Below, one piece after another: positions 1-6,775 of a stretch of 10,258 nt of DNA (positions within the stretch are counted from its first letter, which is position 1; every line of letters starts with the position of its first letter). Source of the DNA: Gammaproteobacteria bacterium (GTDB taxonomy: Bacteria > Pseudomonadota > Gammaproteobacteria > Granulosicoccales > Granulosicoccaceae); NCBI GenBank assembly GCA_003511825.1, contig DOIU01000004.1, forward strand, positions 1 through 10,258, written 5' to 3'. Position numbers and translations under genes: made by a program. Under the pieces are notes generated by a model that made no database searches, was not told where the DNA came from, and saw only the letters and a list, made by a program, of their open reading frames with translations.

Positions 1-9
1 TCACACTCG

Positions 10-15
10 CCTCCT
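10..15 (-). promoter_or_regulatory. Shine-Dalgarno for the next operon gene beyond the left edge
   Basis: On the minus strand AGGAGG begins inside the glpQ stop codon TAG. The last base of the window could be the A of an ATG, which would give 8 nt spacing. This indicates another operon gene starting right at or just beyond the edge. In relatives, glpU (a small DUF2160 membrane protein) or glpD would be natural candidates, but nothing of the gene is visible here. Confidence 0.6.
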
Positions 16-814
16 AAACCCGCCCCAGGGCGAATCCCCGGGCGATATAGTGGCGCACAAACCAAATCACAATCGCGCCTGGGATGATCGTCAGCGCACC
101 TGCGGCCGCCAATAGCCCCAACTCATAGCCTGAGGAACTGGCCGTACGCGTCATGGTGGCCGCAATCGGCTTAGCTGCGACCGATGTCAGCGTCTTCGCC
201 AGTAGCAATTCCACCCACGAAAACATAAAACAGAAAAAGGCAGCCACCCCAATGCCCGCCGTGATCGTGGGGATAAAAATGCGGGTAAAAAAGCGCCAAA
301 AACTGTAGCCATCAACGTAGGCTGTTTCATCCAGTTCTTTAGGCACACCGGACATAAAACCCTCGAGTATCCAAACCGCCAAAGGAATATTAAACAAACA
401 GTGGGCCAAGGCGACCGCCCAGTGGGTGTCAAACAAACCGACCGCAGAGTACAGCTGGAAAAACGGTAGAGCAAACACTGCCGGCGGCGCCATCCGATTC
501 GTCAGCAGCCAAAAAAACAGATGCTTATCACCCAAAAAGCGGTAACGAGAAAACGCATAAGCCGCAGGCAAGGCTACCGATACCGATATCACGGTGTTAA
601 TCAAGACATAGATCAGAGAATTGATGTAGCCGTTGTACCACGTCGGATCGGTAAAAATGGCAACGTAATTCTCCACCGTAAATTCCTGCGGCCACAACGA
701 GAAGCCACCCAAGATTTCATTGGTGGTCTTAAAGGACATATTCAGCAGCCAGTATATTGGCAGCATCAAAAACACAATATACAAGGTCGGAACCAACCAT
801 TTACGCATCGCCAT
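14..814 (-). CDS. glpQ: Glycerol ABC transporter permease GlpQ (MalG-like)
   Basis: This is one of two inner-membrane permease subunits of an ATP-driven glycerol importer. The protein is 266 aa with about six hydrophobic segments: one near residues 8-26, a cluster at 66-90, then further ones to 240-254. The cytoplasmic EAA-type coupling loop at about 160-182 (DETAYVDG followed by a hydrophobic stretch ending in IP) is what docks on the ATPases. Length and layout fit MalG-type permeases (BPD_transp_1). The ATG at 814 was chosen because it lies 2 nt after the glpP stop and is preceded by GAGGGGG; the open frame runs upstream to 859, but that would overlap glpP by 43 nt. Naming follows the Rhizobium glpSTPQV system and rests on operon context with GlpV, GlpS and GlpT; the permease alone would not reveal the substrate. 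Confidence 0.88.
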   Translation of the reverse strand: MAMRKWLVPTLYIVFLMLPIYWLLNMSFKTTNEILGGFSLWPQEFTVENYVAIFTDPTWYNGYINSLIYVLINTVISVSVALPAAYAFSRYRFLGDKHLFFWLLTNRMAPPAVFALPFFQLYSAVGLFDTHWAVALAHCLFNIPLAVWILEGFMSGVPKELDETAYVDGYSFWRFFTRIFIPTITAGIGVAAFFCFMFSWVELLLAKTLTSVAAKPIAATMTRTASSSGYELGLLAAAGALTIIPGAIVIWFVRHYIARGFALGRV

Positions 815-816
815 CG

Positions 817-1683
817 TCAGTCCCCCTCGTTGCGCATGGTGACGGTATAAAACAGCCAACTGAGCAGCAAAATAATCAAAAAGTAGATCAGCGACATCGC
901 CGCTGCAGGCCCAAGATCAAACTGACCCAGGGCCGTCTTGACCAAATCAATCGAGAGAAAGGTTGTCGCATTGCCGGGCCCGCCACCGGTCAGCACAAAC
1001 GGTTCGGTGTAAATCATAAAGCTGTCCATAAAGCGCAACAGCACAGCGATGGTCAGGACGCGCTTCATCTTTGGTAACTGGATATACCGAAACACCGCCC
1101 ATCGACTCGCGCCATCAATCTTCGCCGCCTGGTAATAGGCGTCAGGAATGGAGCTTAAGCCGGCGTAGGCCAGCAGCACCACCAGGGAGGTCCAATGCCA
1201 CACATCCATCAACACAACCGTGAACCACGCCGCCGTCGGGTCACGGGTAAAGTTATACGCAATGCCAAGACTGTTCAGTGTTTTGCCCAATAAGCCAATA
1301 TCAGGCAAGGCGAAAATGTTCCACATCGCCCCCACCACATTCCAGGGGATTAACAACGGCAAGGCCATCAGCACCAGACAGACGGACACCCACGGCCCCT
1401 TGCGCGGCATTTGCAGCGCGATCAAGACGCCGAGCGGGATCTCTATCACCAAGATAATCCCGGTAAAAGCCAGCTGGCGCAGCAAGGCATCGTGAAAACG
1501 CGACGAATGCAGCACTTGCTCAAACCACTTCACGCCTTCCCAAAAAAACACGTTATCGCCAAAGGTCTCCTGCACCGAGTAGTTCACCACCGTCATCAGC
1601 GGAATCACGGCGTTGAAAGCCACCAGCACGATCACGGGCAAGACGAGAAACCAGGCTTTTTGATTGTGGGTTTTCTGAATCAT
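817..1683 (-). CDS. glpP: Glycerol ABC transporter permease GlpP (MalF/UgpA-like)
   Basis: This is the partner permease to GlpQ, 288 aa, with hydrophobic segments near residues 11-31, 71-91, 100-122, 153-175, 208-228 and 259-281. A canonical EAA loop at about 183-204 (QAAKIDGASRWAVF, ending QLP) carries the conserved A-A-x-x-D-G core that contacts the ATPases. The start chosen is the ATG at 1683, which overlaps the glpT stop as ATGA and follows AAGGGGG at a normal distance; the frame opens 6 codons earlier (1701), which would intrude further into glpT. The 4-nt overlap implies translational coupling to the ATPase gene. The ABC-permease assignment is secure; the glycerol specificity comes from the neighbouring binding protein and kinase. 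Confidence 0.88.
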   Translation of the reverse strand: MIQKTHNQKAWFLVLPVIVLVAFNAVIPLMTVVNYSVQETFGDNVFFWEGVKWFEQVLHSSRFHDALLRQLAFTGIILVIEIPLGVLIALQMPRKGPWVSVCLVLMALPLLIPWNVVGAMWNIFALPDIGLLGKTLNSLGIAYNFTRDPTAAWFTVVLMDVWHWTSLVVLLAYAGLSSIPDAYYQAAKIDGASRWAVFRYIQLPKMKRVLTIAVLLRFMDSFMIYTEPFVLTGGGPGNATTFLSIDLVKTALGQFDLGPAAAMSLIYFLIILLLSWLFYTVTMRNEGD

Positions 1684-2765
1684 ACGGTGCCCCCTTGCCA
1701 AACTTGGCGCCAGTCGTCGACGTACACATGGGTGCGTTCAGCGAGGAACGTCACATGCGCCTGGTCAGACGGCAGTGACGCATCGTCGTCCACCAACACT
1801 TTAATCAGCTGGTCTTTATGGCGCGTGTCTACAATGCGAAACCGACCGGTGTCGGCCACGCCGGTGATGTTGACGGGAATCCCGGTCTCGGCAAAGCTCA
1901 CATGCTCCGGTCGGACGCCCACGGTCACCTGCCCATCGACGCGGTCGGCTGCCGGGCCAGCACTGGTGCCCACAATGGCCCCACAGGTCACGACTTGGCC
2001 GTCCTCCACAGCGGCGGGCAACACGTTCATGCCCGGTGAACCGATAAAGTGCCCAACAAAGGTATGCGCCGGCGTGTCGAATAACTCAACAGGCGTCCCC
2101 GACTGCACCACACGCCCGCCATGCATCACCACGACCTTATCGGCAAACGTGAGCGCCTCGGTTTGGTCATGCGTGACATAGATCATGGTCGCACCGACAC
2201 GTTGGTGCATTTCCTTCAGCTTAGAGCGCAATTGCCACTTCAAATGCGGGTCAATCACCGTGAGCGGTTCATCGAACAAAATCGCGTTCACATCGGATCT
2301 CACCAAACCGCGACCGAGAGAAATTTTCTGTTTTCCGTCTGCGGTGAGGCCAGATGCGCGGTGCTTTAGGGCGGATGTAAGATCGATCATGTCAGCAATT
2401 TCGCGCACGCGCTGGTCCACTGCCGCCGTATCCAAGCCACGGTTGCGTAAGGGAAAGGCCAGGTTGTCGTACACTGTCATGGTGTCGTAGACCACAGGGA
2501 ACTGAAACACCTGTGCGATATGTCGTGCATCGGGTGCCAAGCTTGTGACATTCTTGTCGCCAAACAGGACACGCCCTTCCGTCGGGGTCAATAGGCCAGA
2601 GATGATGTTCAGTAAGGTGGTCTTGCCACAACCGGAAGAACCGAGCAGCGCATAAGCGCCACCATCCTCCCAGATCATGTCCATATTTTTCAGCGCCCAA
2701 TCATCCTCGTGCGTGGGTGATCCTGCATAGCAATGACGGATGCCGTCTAAGGTGATCTGTGCCAT
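1680..2765 (-). CDS. glpT: Glycerol ABC transporter ATPase GlpT, with divergent signature motif
   Basis: A 361 aa MalK-like ATPase with an N-terminal nucleotide-binding domain and a C-terminal TOBE-type domain (about 245-355). Walker A is canonical (GSSGCGKTT, 42-50), a Q-loop lies at about 86-90 (VFQFP), Walker B with the catalytic Glu is ILFDEP (162-167), and the switch His is H199 (VTHDQ). The ABC signature is not LSGGQ but LTADGKQK (140-147), and the D-loop reads TVID instead of xNLD. As I recall, close relatives in glycerol systems also have an LTAD-type signature, so this looks like a family trait rather than damage. The gene starts at an ATG whose A is the last base of the glpS stop (TGATG), with AGGGGAG upstream. 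It presumably forms a heterodimer with GlpS beneath GlpP/GlpQ. It is not the antiporter called GlpT in E. coli. Confidence 0.88.
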   Translation of the reverse strand: MAQITLDGIRHCYAGSPTHEDDWALKNMDMIWEDGGAYALLGSSGCGKTTLLNIISGLLTPTEGRVLFGDKNVTSLAPDARHIAQVFQFPVVYDTMTVYDNLAFPLRNRGLDTAAVDQRVREIADMIDLTSALKHRASGLTADGKQKISLGRGLVRSDVNAILFDEPLTVIDPHLKWQLRSKLKEMHQRVGATMIYVTHDQTEALTFADKVVVMHGGRVVQSGTPVELFDTPAHTFVGHFIGSPGMNVLPAAVEDGQVVTCGAIVGTSAGPAADRVDGQVTVGVRPEHVSFAETGIPVNITGVADTGRFRIVDTRHKDQLIKVLVDDDASLPSDQAHVTFLAERTHVYVDDWRQVWQGGTV

Positions 2766-3826
2766 CAGTGTATCCGTCTCCCCTGCCTGTCGAAGACCAA
2801 GGCGCGATTGGTGTGCATATGCAAGGTGACCGCATCGCCCGGGTTCACCGCATGCACACCGTGGTTTTGAGACACCCAGTCATGATCATGCAGCCGCGCA
2901 TGCACCAGGCTCTCCGACCCTGTGATTTCAGAGACCCGAACCGATGCCGTAAACGCGATACTGTCTCCCTTGGCGTCCGCCAAGGTCAGATGATGCGGGC
3001 GAATGCCCGCGTGATAATCGCCAAAGGGCAAGGCCGTAAAGGCACCGTTCGCCGGGTAACGTTCGCCGGCGATGACAACCCCTTGCGCATCCCGCGTCAG
3101 CGGCATCACATTGATCGGCGGATCCGAGAACACACGCGCAGAGAGCACTGATCCAGGGTTGCGGTACAGTGTCTGCGTTTCACCAAATTCAACCACACGG
3201 CCTTGGCTCATTGCCGCCGTGTAGCCTCCGAGCAGCAAGGCCTCCACGGGCTCACTGGTGGCATACACCACCGTCGCCCCTTGATCGGCAAACAACGGCG
3301 GTAGCTCCTCGCGCAACTCTTCGCGCAGTTTGTAATCCAAATTAGCCAGCGGCTCGTCCAATAACACCAAATCAGCCCGCTTGACCAAGGCTCGCGCCAA
3401 TGCCGTACGTTGCTGCTGCCCGCCCGATAACTCTGACGGTAAACGATGGAGCATCGGCGTCAGTTTCAGGAGTTCGGCAACCGGCGCCACCGCTGCCTCG
3501 ATTTGCGCGCGCGACTTACCCTGCACACGCAAAGGCGACGCAATATTGTCGTACACGGTAAAGTTGGGATAGTTGATAAACTGCTGGTACACAAAGGCCA
3601 CGCTGCGCTGTTGGACAGGCACGTGCGTCACATCCCGGCCGTTAAACAGTACACGCCCGGCCGTCGGTTTCTCCAGCCCCGCCATCAGACGCATGAGACT
3701 GGTCTTACCGGCCAGGGTTGTGCCTAATAAAATATTAAAGCGCCCCGCTTCGAGCGACAGGTCGGTCTCATAAATATGGCTATCAGCGCCGACACGCAGT
3801 TGTATTTTTTCCAGCTCCAGTGTCAC
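2765..3826 (-). CDS. glpS: Glycerol ABC transporter ATPase GlpS, with switch His replaced
   Basis: A 353 aa MalK-like ATPase, partner of GlpT. The nucleotide-binding domain has a Walker A that keeps the G-x4-GKT frame but is otherwise unusual (GTTLAGKT, 35-42), a Q-loop at about 79-83, a perfect signature LSGGQQQR (133-140), Walker B with catalytic Glu (LVLLDEP, 153-159) and a consensus D-loop ANLD. The switch histidine is missing: where VTHDQ is expected the protein reads YATSEP, with S191 in the His position. A TOBE-type region with a RPHH element follows at about 275 onward. Translation starts at GTG (3826), overlapping the glpR stop as GTGA, with GGAGGGGG in front. The motif losses are complementary to those of GlpT, so the pair probably has one working and one degenerate ATP site. 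Confidence 0.88.
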   Translation of the reverse strand: MTLELEKIQLRVGADSHIYETDLSLEAGRFNILLGTTLAGKTSLMRLMAGLEKPTAGRVLFNGRDVTHVPVQQRSVAFVYQQFINYPNFTVYDNIASPLRVQGKSRAQIEAAVAPVAELLKLTPMLHRLPSELSGGQQQRTALARALVKRADLVLLDEPLANLDYKLREELREELPPLFADQGATVVYATSEPVEALLLGGYTAAMSQGRVVEFGETQTLYRNPGSVLSARVFSDPPINVMPLTRDAQGVVIAGERYPANGAFTALPFGDYHAGIRPHHLTLADAKGDSIAFTASVRVSEITGSESLVHARLHDHDWVSQNHGVHAVNPGDAVTLHMHTNRALVFDRQGRRIH

Positions 3827-4647
3827 GCTGCCCCCTCCGTTGCCGTGGCAGATGACCGCTCGGTCACCAGCACGCGGACATTGTGTGTCTCACAATGTTC
3901 GCTGAATGCGGCTGAAGGGTGTTGATCGGTGACGAGGTAATCCACATCGGCGATGCCACCAATGCGCACGGGCGCAATCCGTTCAAACTTCATCGAATCG
4001 GCCACCAGAATGACTTTACGTGCATTGTTGATCATGGCCTGCGCAACGCGCACTTCGCGCGGATCAAAATCGAGCAACGCCCCGTCTTCTTCAATCGCAG
4101 ACACCCCGATCACCGCGTAATCCACCTTGAATCGCGCGATGAAATCCCGCGTGCTATCACCCACGATACCGCCATCTTCTTGCCTGACGGTGCCACCCGC
4201 CGTCATCACTTTGATCGATTCACAAGGGCGAAAGGTGTTGATCACATGGATGTTATTGGTGATGACCAACAGCCCACGCCGACGCGTCAAGCTGCGCGCG
4301 ACCGCTTCCGTCGTCGTGCCGATATTCACGAACAACGACGAGTCGTCCGGGATCAGTGCGACGGCGGCATCGCCGATGCGCTTCTTCTCATCGACCATCA
4401 GACGCCGACGCGCTTCGTACCCCATATTGGCGACGCCGTCAGGCAGCTTGGCTCCGCCGTGCACGCGTTGCAGTAAACGCATCTCACACAGCTGGTTCAA
4501 GTCGCGGCGAATGGTCTGTGGCGTCACGCTGAACGCATCCGCCAAGGGCTCGACCAGCACTTCTCCCTGCGCCCGCGCCACTGCGAGGATTTGGCGCTGG
4601 CGATCGCCCAAACTCTCTGGAGCATCTACAGTGTTTTCAATCATCAT
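3823..4647 (-). CDS. glpR: DeoR-family transcriptional regulator, probable GlpR repressor
   Basis: A DeoR-family repressor, about 274 aa. The N-terminal winged helix-turn-helix spans about 15-67, with the family-typical stretch TPQTIRRDL at 42-50 and RVHGGA at 61-66. The C-terminal DeoRC sensor domain follows (about 88-245), with the NIGTTTEA sugar-phosphate loop at 108-115. In GlpR proteins the effector is glycerol-3-phosphate, which releases the DNA; that is inferred here from the locus. The frame is open further upstream (TTG at 4710, ATG at 4674), but the family's usual N-terminus fits ATG 4647 or 4644. None of these starts has a good Shine-Dalgarno, so initiation may be weak, consistent with a repressor made in small amounts. 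Its place between glpV and glpS means it would be autoregulated if it is read only from the operon promoter. Confidence 0.85.
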   Translation of the reverse strand: MMIENTVDAPESLGDRQRQILAVARAQGEVLVEPLADAFSVTPQTIRRDLNQLCEMRLLQRVHGGAKLPDGVANMGYEARRRLMVDEKKRIGDAAVALIPDDSSLFVNIGTTTEAVARSLTRRRGLLVITNNIHVINTFRPCESIKVMTAGGTVRQEDGGIVGDSTRDFIARFKVDYAVIGVSAIEEDGALLDFDPREVRVAQAMINNARKVILVADSMKFERIAPVRIGGIADVDYLVTDQHPSAAFSEHCETHNVRVLVTERSSATATEGAA

Positions 4648-4711
4648 TAAACAATACAAGTGGTATTCCGCCATAGTGACGGAAAAAAGGTGTTGTAACC
4701 GGTATCCCAAG

Positions 4712-4737
4712 GGCGAGCGGCGCGATGACCGCCCGCC
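4712..4737 (-). promoter_or_regulatory. GC-rich hairpin between glpV and glpR
   Basis: In the minus-strand RNA, GGCGGGCGG (4737-4729) pairs with CCGCUCGCC (4720-4712) around an 8-nt loop: nine pairs, one of them G-U. No U-run follows, so it does not look like an intrinsic terminator. It lies just after the glpV stop and before glpR, where binding-protein transcripts often carry a 3' hairpin that protects the upstream message and sets an excess of binding protein over membrane components. That role is inferred. Confidence 0.55.
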
Positions 4738-4748
4738 TGCGTACTGAC

Positions 4749-6485
4749 TCAGTCAGTAGCCCATCGCTTGACCAACTCGTCGTAGTCAATCGTTTCGCCT
4801 TGCGGCTTTTCGTTAGCCAGCTTGGCCTTGGGTGACCCCGGCTGACTCAGCCAATATTCAGGGTCTTTTTTCGGGTTGAGTCGGGGCCCGCAACCGCCAT
4901 AAATATTGGCTTTTTCATCGGCCGCCTGCATCCGCGACATGGTGGTATCCATCTCCTCTGCGAGGCGATCCATGGCTTGCTGTGCCGTGAACACACCCGA
5001 ATTGACATCACCAATCTGCTGCCACCAGATCTGCGCCAACTTGGGATAATCAGGCACGTTCACGCCGGTTGGCGTCCATCGCACACGATCGGGCGAACGG
5101 TAGAATTCCACCAAGCCCCCCAGCTTCGGCGCGCGCTCGGTGAACGATGCGTGGCGAATGTCGCTGTCGCGAATCGGCGTCAAACCCACATGGGTTTTTT
5201 TGAGCGAGACGGTTTTAGACACGGTGAATTGGGCATACAGCCAGGCTGCTTTTCGACGATCAACCGGGGTGGACGCAAACAAGGTCCACGAACCCGCATC
5301 CTGATAACCCAACTTCTGCCCCTTCTCCCAATAAGGACCGTGGGGTGATGGCGCCATACGCCACAGGGGTTTGCCCGTATCATCAACGGTGTTATTGCCG
5401 TCACTTTTTGGCGCCACCATGGAGGCGGTAAACGCCGTGTACCAGAAGATTTGCTGGGCGACATTGCCTTGCGCCAAAGCGGGCAGCGACTGGTAAAAAT
5501 CGTAGTTCGCCGCGCCCGGCGGTGCATAGTTGCGCAGCCACTCGTCCCATTTACGGATGGCGTAGACCGCCGCAGGACCGTTCGCCGCACCCCCACGCGC
5601 AACCGACGCGCCAACGGGGTTACACGAGCCATCTTCCATGCGGATGCCCCACTCGTCCACCGGACGACCGTTAGGCAAACCCTGACTACCCGCACCGGCC
5701 ATTGACAGCCAGGCGTCCGTCATACGCCACCCCAAATCAGGGGCACGCTTGCCATAATCCATATGCCCGTACACGCGCACGCCGTCAATTTCCTTCACGT
5801 CATGCGTAAAGAAATCAGCGATGTCCTCGTACGCCGACCAGTTTACCGGCACACCCAGCTCGTAGCCGTACTTCTTCTTGAAGGCCGCCTTCAAATCTTC
5901 GCGTTGGAACCAGTCATAGCGAAACCAATACAGATTGGCGAACTGCTGATCAGGCAATTGATACAGATCGCCGTCCGGCCCAGTGGTGAACGAAAGCCCC
6001 ATAAAGTCTTCCAGATCCAAACCCGGATTGGTCACCGCCTTGCCTTCACCCGCCATCCAGTCGGTGAGGTTGGTCGCCAATTGCAAACGCGAATGCGTGC
6101 CGATGAGATCAGAGTCATTCACATAAGCGTCGTAGAGATTACGCTTGGTTTGCATTTGCGTTTGTACCGCTTGAACAACATCACCCTCCCCCAATAACTG
6201 GTGATTCACCTTGATGCCGGTAATCTCTTCAAAGGCCTTGGTCAGGGTTTTTGATTCGTATTCGTGCGTCGGGATGGTTTCAGAGATTACGTTGATCTCC
6301 ATGCCTTTAAACGGCTCCGCGGCTTCAATAAACCAGGCCATCTCGGCGAGCTGCTCATCACGGCTGAGCGTGGACGGCTGGAATTCGCTGGCGATCCACT
6401 GCTCGGCTTCTGTCATGCCGGCATAGCTGGCCTGCGACAGACCGATCATTGCGGCAGCGACCGCAATTGCGACTGTGGTCTTCAT
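4749..6485 (-). CDS. glpV: Periplasmic glycerol-binding protein GlpV
   Basis: The extracytoplasmic substrate-binding protein of the glycerol ABC importer, 578 aa. A Sec signal peptide is clear: MKTT, a hydrophobic core rich in A/I/L, and a probable cleavage after SYA, so the mature protein would start at G23. At 578 aa it is longer than ordinary sugar-binding proteins (about 400-450) but in line with the GlpV group, whose text it resembles closely through the middle (around residues 177-192, LPDQQFANLYWFRYDW, and 235-265). Two cysteines remain after processing (C288, C532) and could form a disulfide. Start ATG 6485 has GGAGGA ahead at good spacing. It is the first gene of the leftward operon, placing the most abundant component next to the promoter. 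Glycerol as ligand follows from family resemblance and the adjacent glycerol kinase. Confidence 0.9.
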   Translation of the reverse strand: MKTTVAIAVAAAMIGLSQASYAGMTEAEQWIASEFQPSTLSRDEQLAEMAWFIEAAEPFKGMEINVISETIPTHEYESKTLTKAFEEITGIKVNHQLLGEGDVVQAVQTQMQTKRNLYDAYVNDSDLIGTHSRLQLATNLTDWMAGEGKAVTNPGLDLEDFMGLSFTTGPDGDLYQLPDQQFANLYWFRYDWFQREDLKAAFKKKYGYELGVPVNWSAYEDIADFFTHDVKEIDGVRVYGHMDYGKRAPDLGWRMTDAWLSMAGAGSQGLPNGRPVDEWGIRMEDGSCNPVGASVARGGAANGPAAVYAIRKWDEWLRNYAPPGAANYDFYQSLPALAQGNVAQQIFWYTAFTASMVAPKSDGNNTVDDTGKPLWRMAPSPHGPYWEKGQKLGYQDAGSWTLFASTPVDRRKAAWLYAQFTVSKTVSLKKTHVGLTPIRDSDIRHASFTERAPKLGGLVEFYRSPDRVRWTPTGVNVPDYPKLAQIWWQQIGDVNSGVFTAQQAMDRLAEEMDTTMSRMQAADEKANIYGGCGPRLNPKKDPEYWLSQPGSPKAKLANEKPQGETIDYDELVKRWATD

Positions 6486-6550
6486 GGGTTTCCTCCGGAT
6501 GATTATTTTCGCGTTATTGACAAACGTATTACAGAAATTCTGCGCAAGGG

Positions 6551-6579
6551 ATGCTAGCAGTATCGCTACAAAATGAAAA
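6551..6579 (-). promoter_or_regulatory. Weak sigma-70-like promoter candidate for glpV
   Basis: On the minus strand TTTTCA (6579-6574) and TAGCAT (6556-6551) are 17 nt apart, each matching 4 of 6 consensus bases. It would give a leader of about 60 nt before glpV. The TGAAAA/TTTTCA dyad overlaps the -35 box and a CGAAC half-site lies just upstream, which would suit regulation. The match is weak and other promoters are possible. Confidence 0.25.
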
Positions 6580-6593
6580 GAGATATATTTTCA
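6574..6593. promoter_or_regulatory. Perfect 6-bp dyad TGAAAA-N8-TTTTCA, possible operator
   Basis: TGAAAA (6574-6579) and TTTTCA (6588-6593) form a perfect inverted repeat separated by 8 bp, about one and a half helical turns centre to centre. It lies in the divergent promoter region, close to the candidate glpV promoter. Such dyads bind dimeric regulators, but short AT-rich dyads also occur by chance. Confidence 0.3.
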
Positions 6594-6646
6594 CTCGAAC
6601 TTTAGAAACCAAAATTGCGAACATCAGTGCGCGAAAAATCCACTAA

Positions 6647-6666
6647 AATCGGTGATAACGAACATT
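6647..6666. promoter_or_regulatory. GlpR-type operator candidate
   Basis: AATCGGTGATAACGAACATT matches 16 of 20 positions of the E. coli GlpR operator as I remember it (roughly WATGTTCGWTAWCGAACATW). The right half (ATAACGAACATT) is perfect, while the left half is degenerate. It sits in the divergent region, nearer to glpK, and in a locus encoding its own GlpR. Further half-sites at 6596, 6618 and 6632 strengthen the case for repressor binding here. Confidence 0.5.
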
Positions 6667-6775
6667 TCTGACAGGCATAATGATTCACATACCGGCATCC
6701 ATGTCATCGCAACGATTGCCCGTTCAGCGCCGCAACCGGTAGAGTGACACTGCCCACGAGAGGAGGAATAGCCGC

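Larger units (their letters stand above)
6486..6775. other. Divergent promoter region between glpV and glpK
   Basis: A 290-bp AT-rich stretch without a gene, serving both glpV (leftward) and glpK (rightward). Contents I can see: a Shine-Dalgarno for glpV next to its start; an 11-bp perfect inverted repeat CAGAAATTCTG (6532-6542); a TGAAAA-N8-TTTTCA dyad (6574-6593); CGAAC half-sites at 6596, 6618 and 6659 plus CGAAAAAT at 6632; an isolated TAAAAT (6644-6649); and AGGAGG (6761-6766) for glpK. No full-consensus sigma-70 promoter stands out in either direction. Confidence 0.7.

Noticed and set aside
1411..2181. Plus-strand open frame of 256 codons spanning the glpP/glpT junction
   Set aside because: It is antisense to two coupled transporter genes and has a low-complexity, His/Thr/Ser-rich text as expected of a shadow frame.
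3919..4747. Long open frames on the plus strand across glpR (185 and 206 codons)
   Set aside because: They are antisense to a clear DeoR-family gene, have no recognisable domains or good ribosome sites, and are typical of GC-rich coding strands.
6517..6545. Perfect TTGACA (6517-6522) as a plus-strand promoter
   Set aside because: No -10-like hexamer occurs 16-18 nt downstream (CTGCGC region), and it lies in the glpV leader pointing towards glpK with 250 bp still to go.
6674..6695. CRP-type site around TGTGA on the minus strand near 6690
   Set aside because: Only one half (TGTGA) is present; the other half matches 1 of 5 positions at the required spacing.
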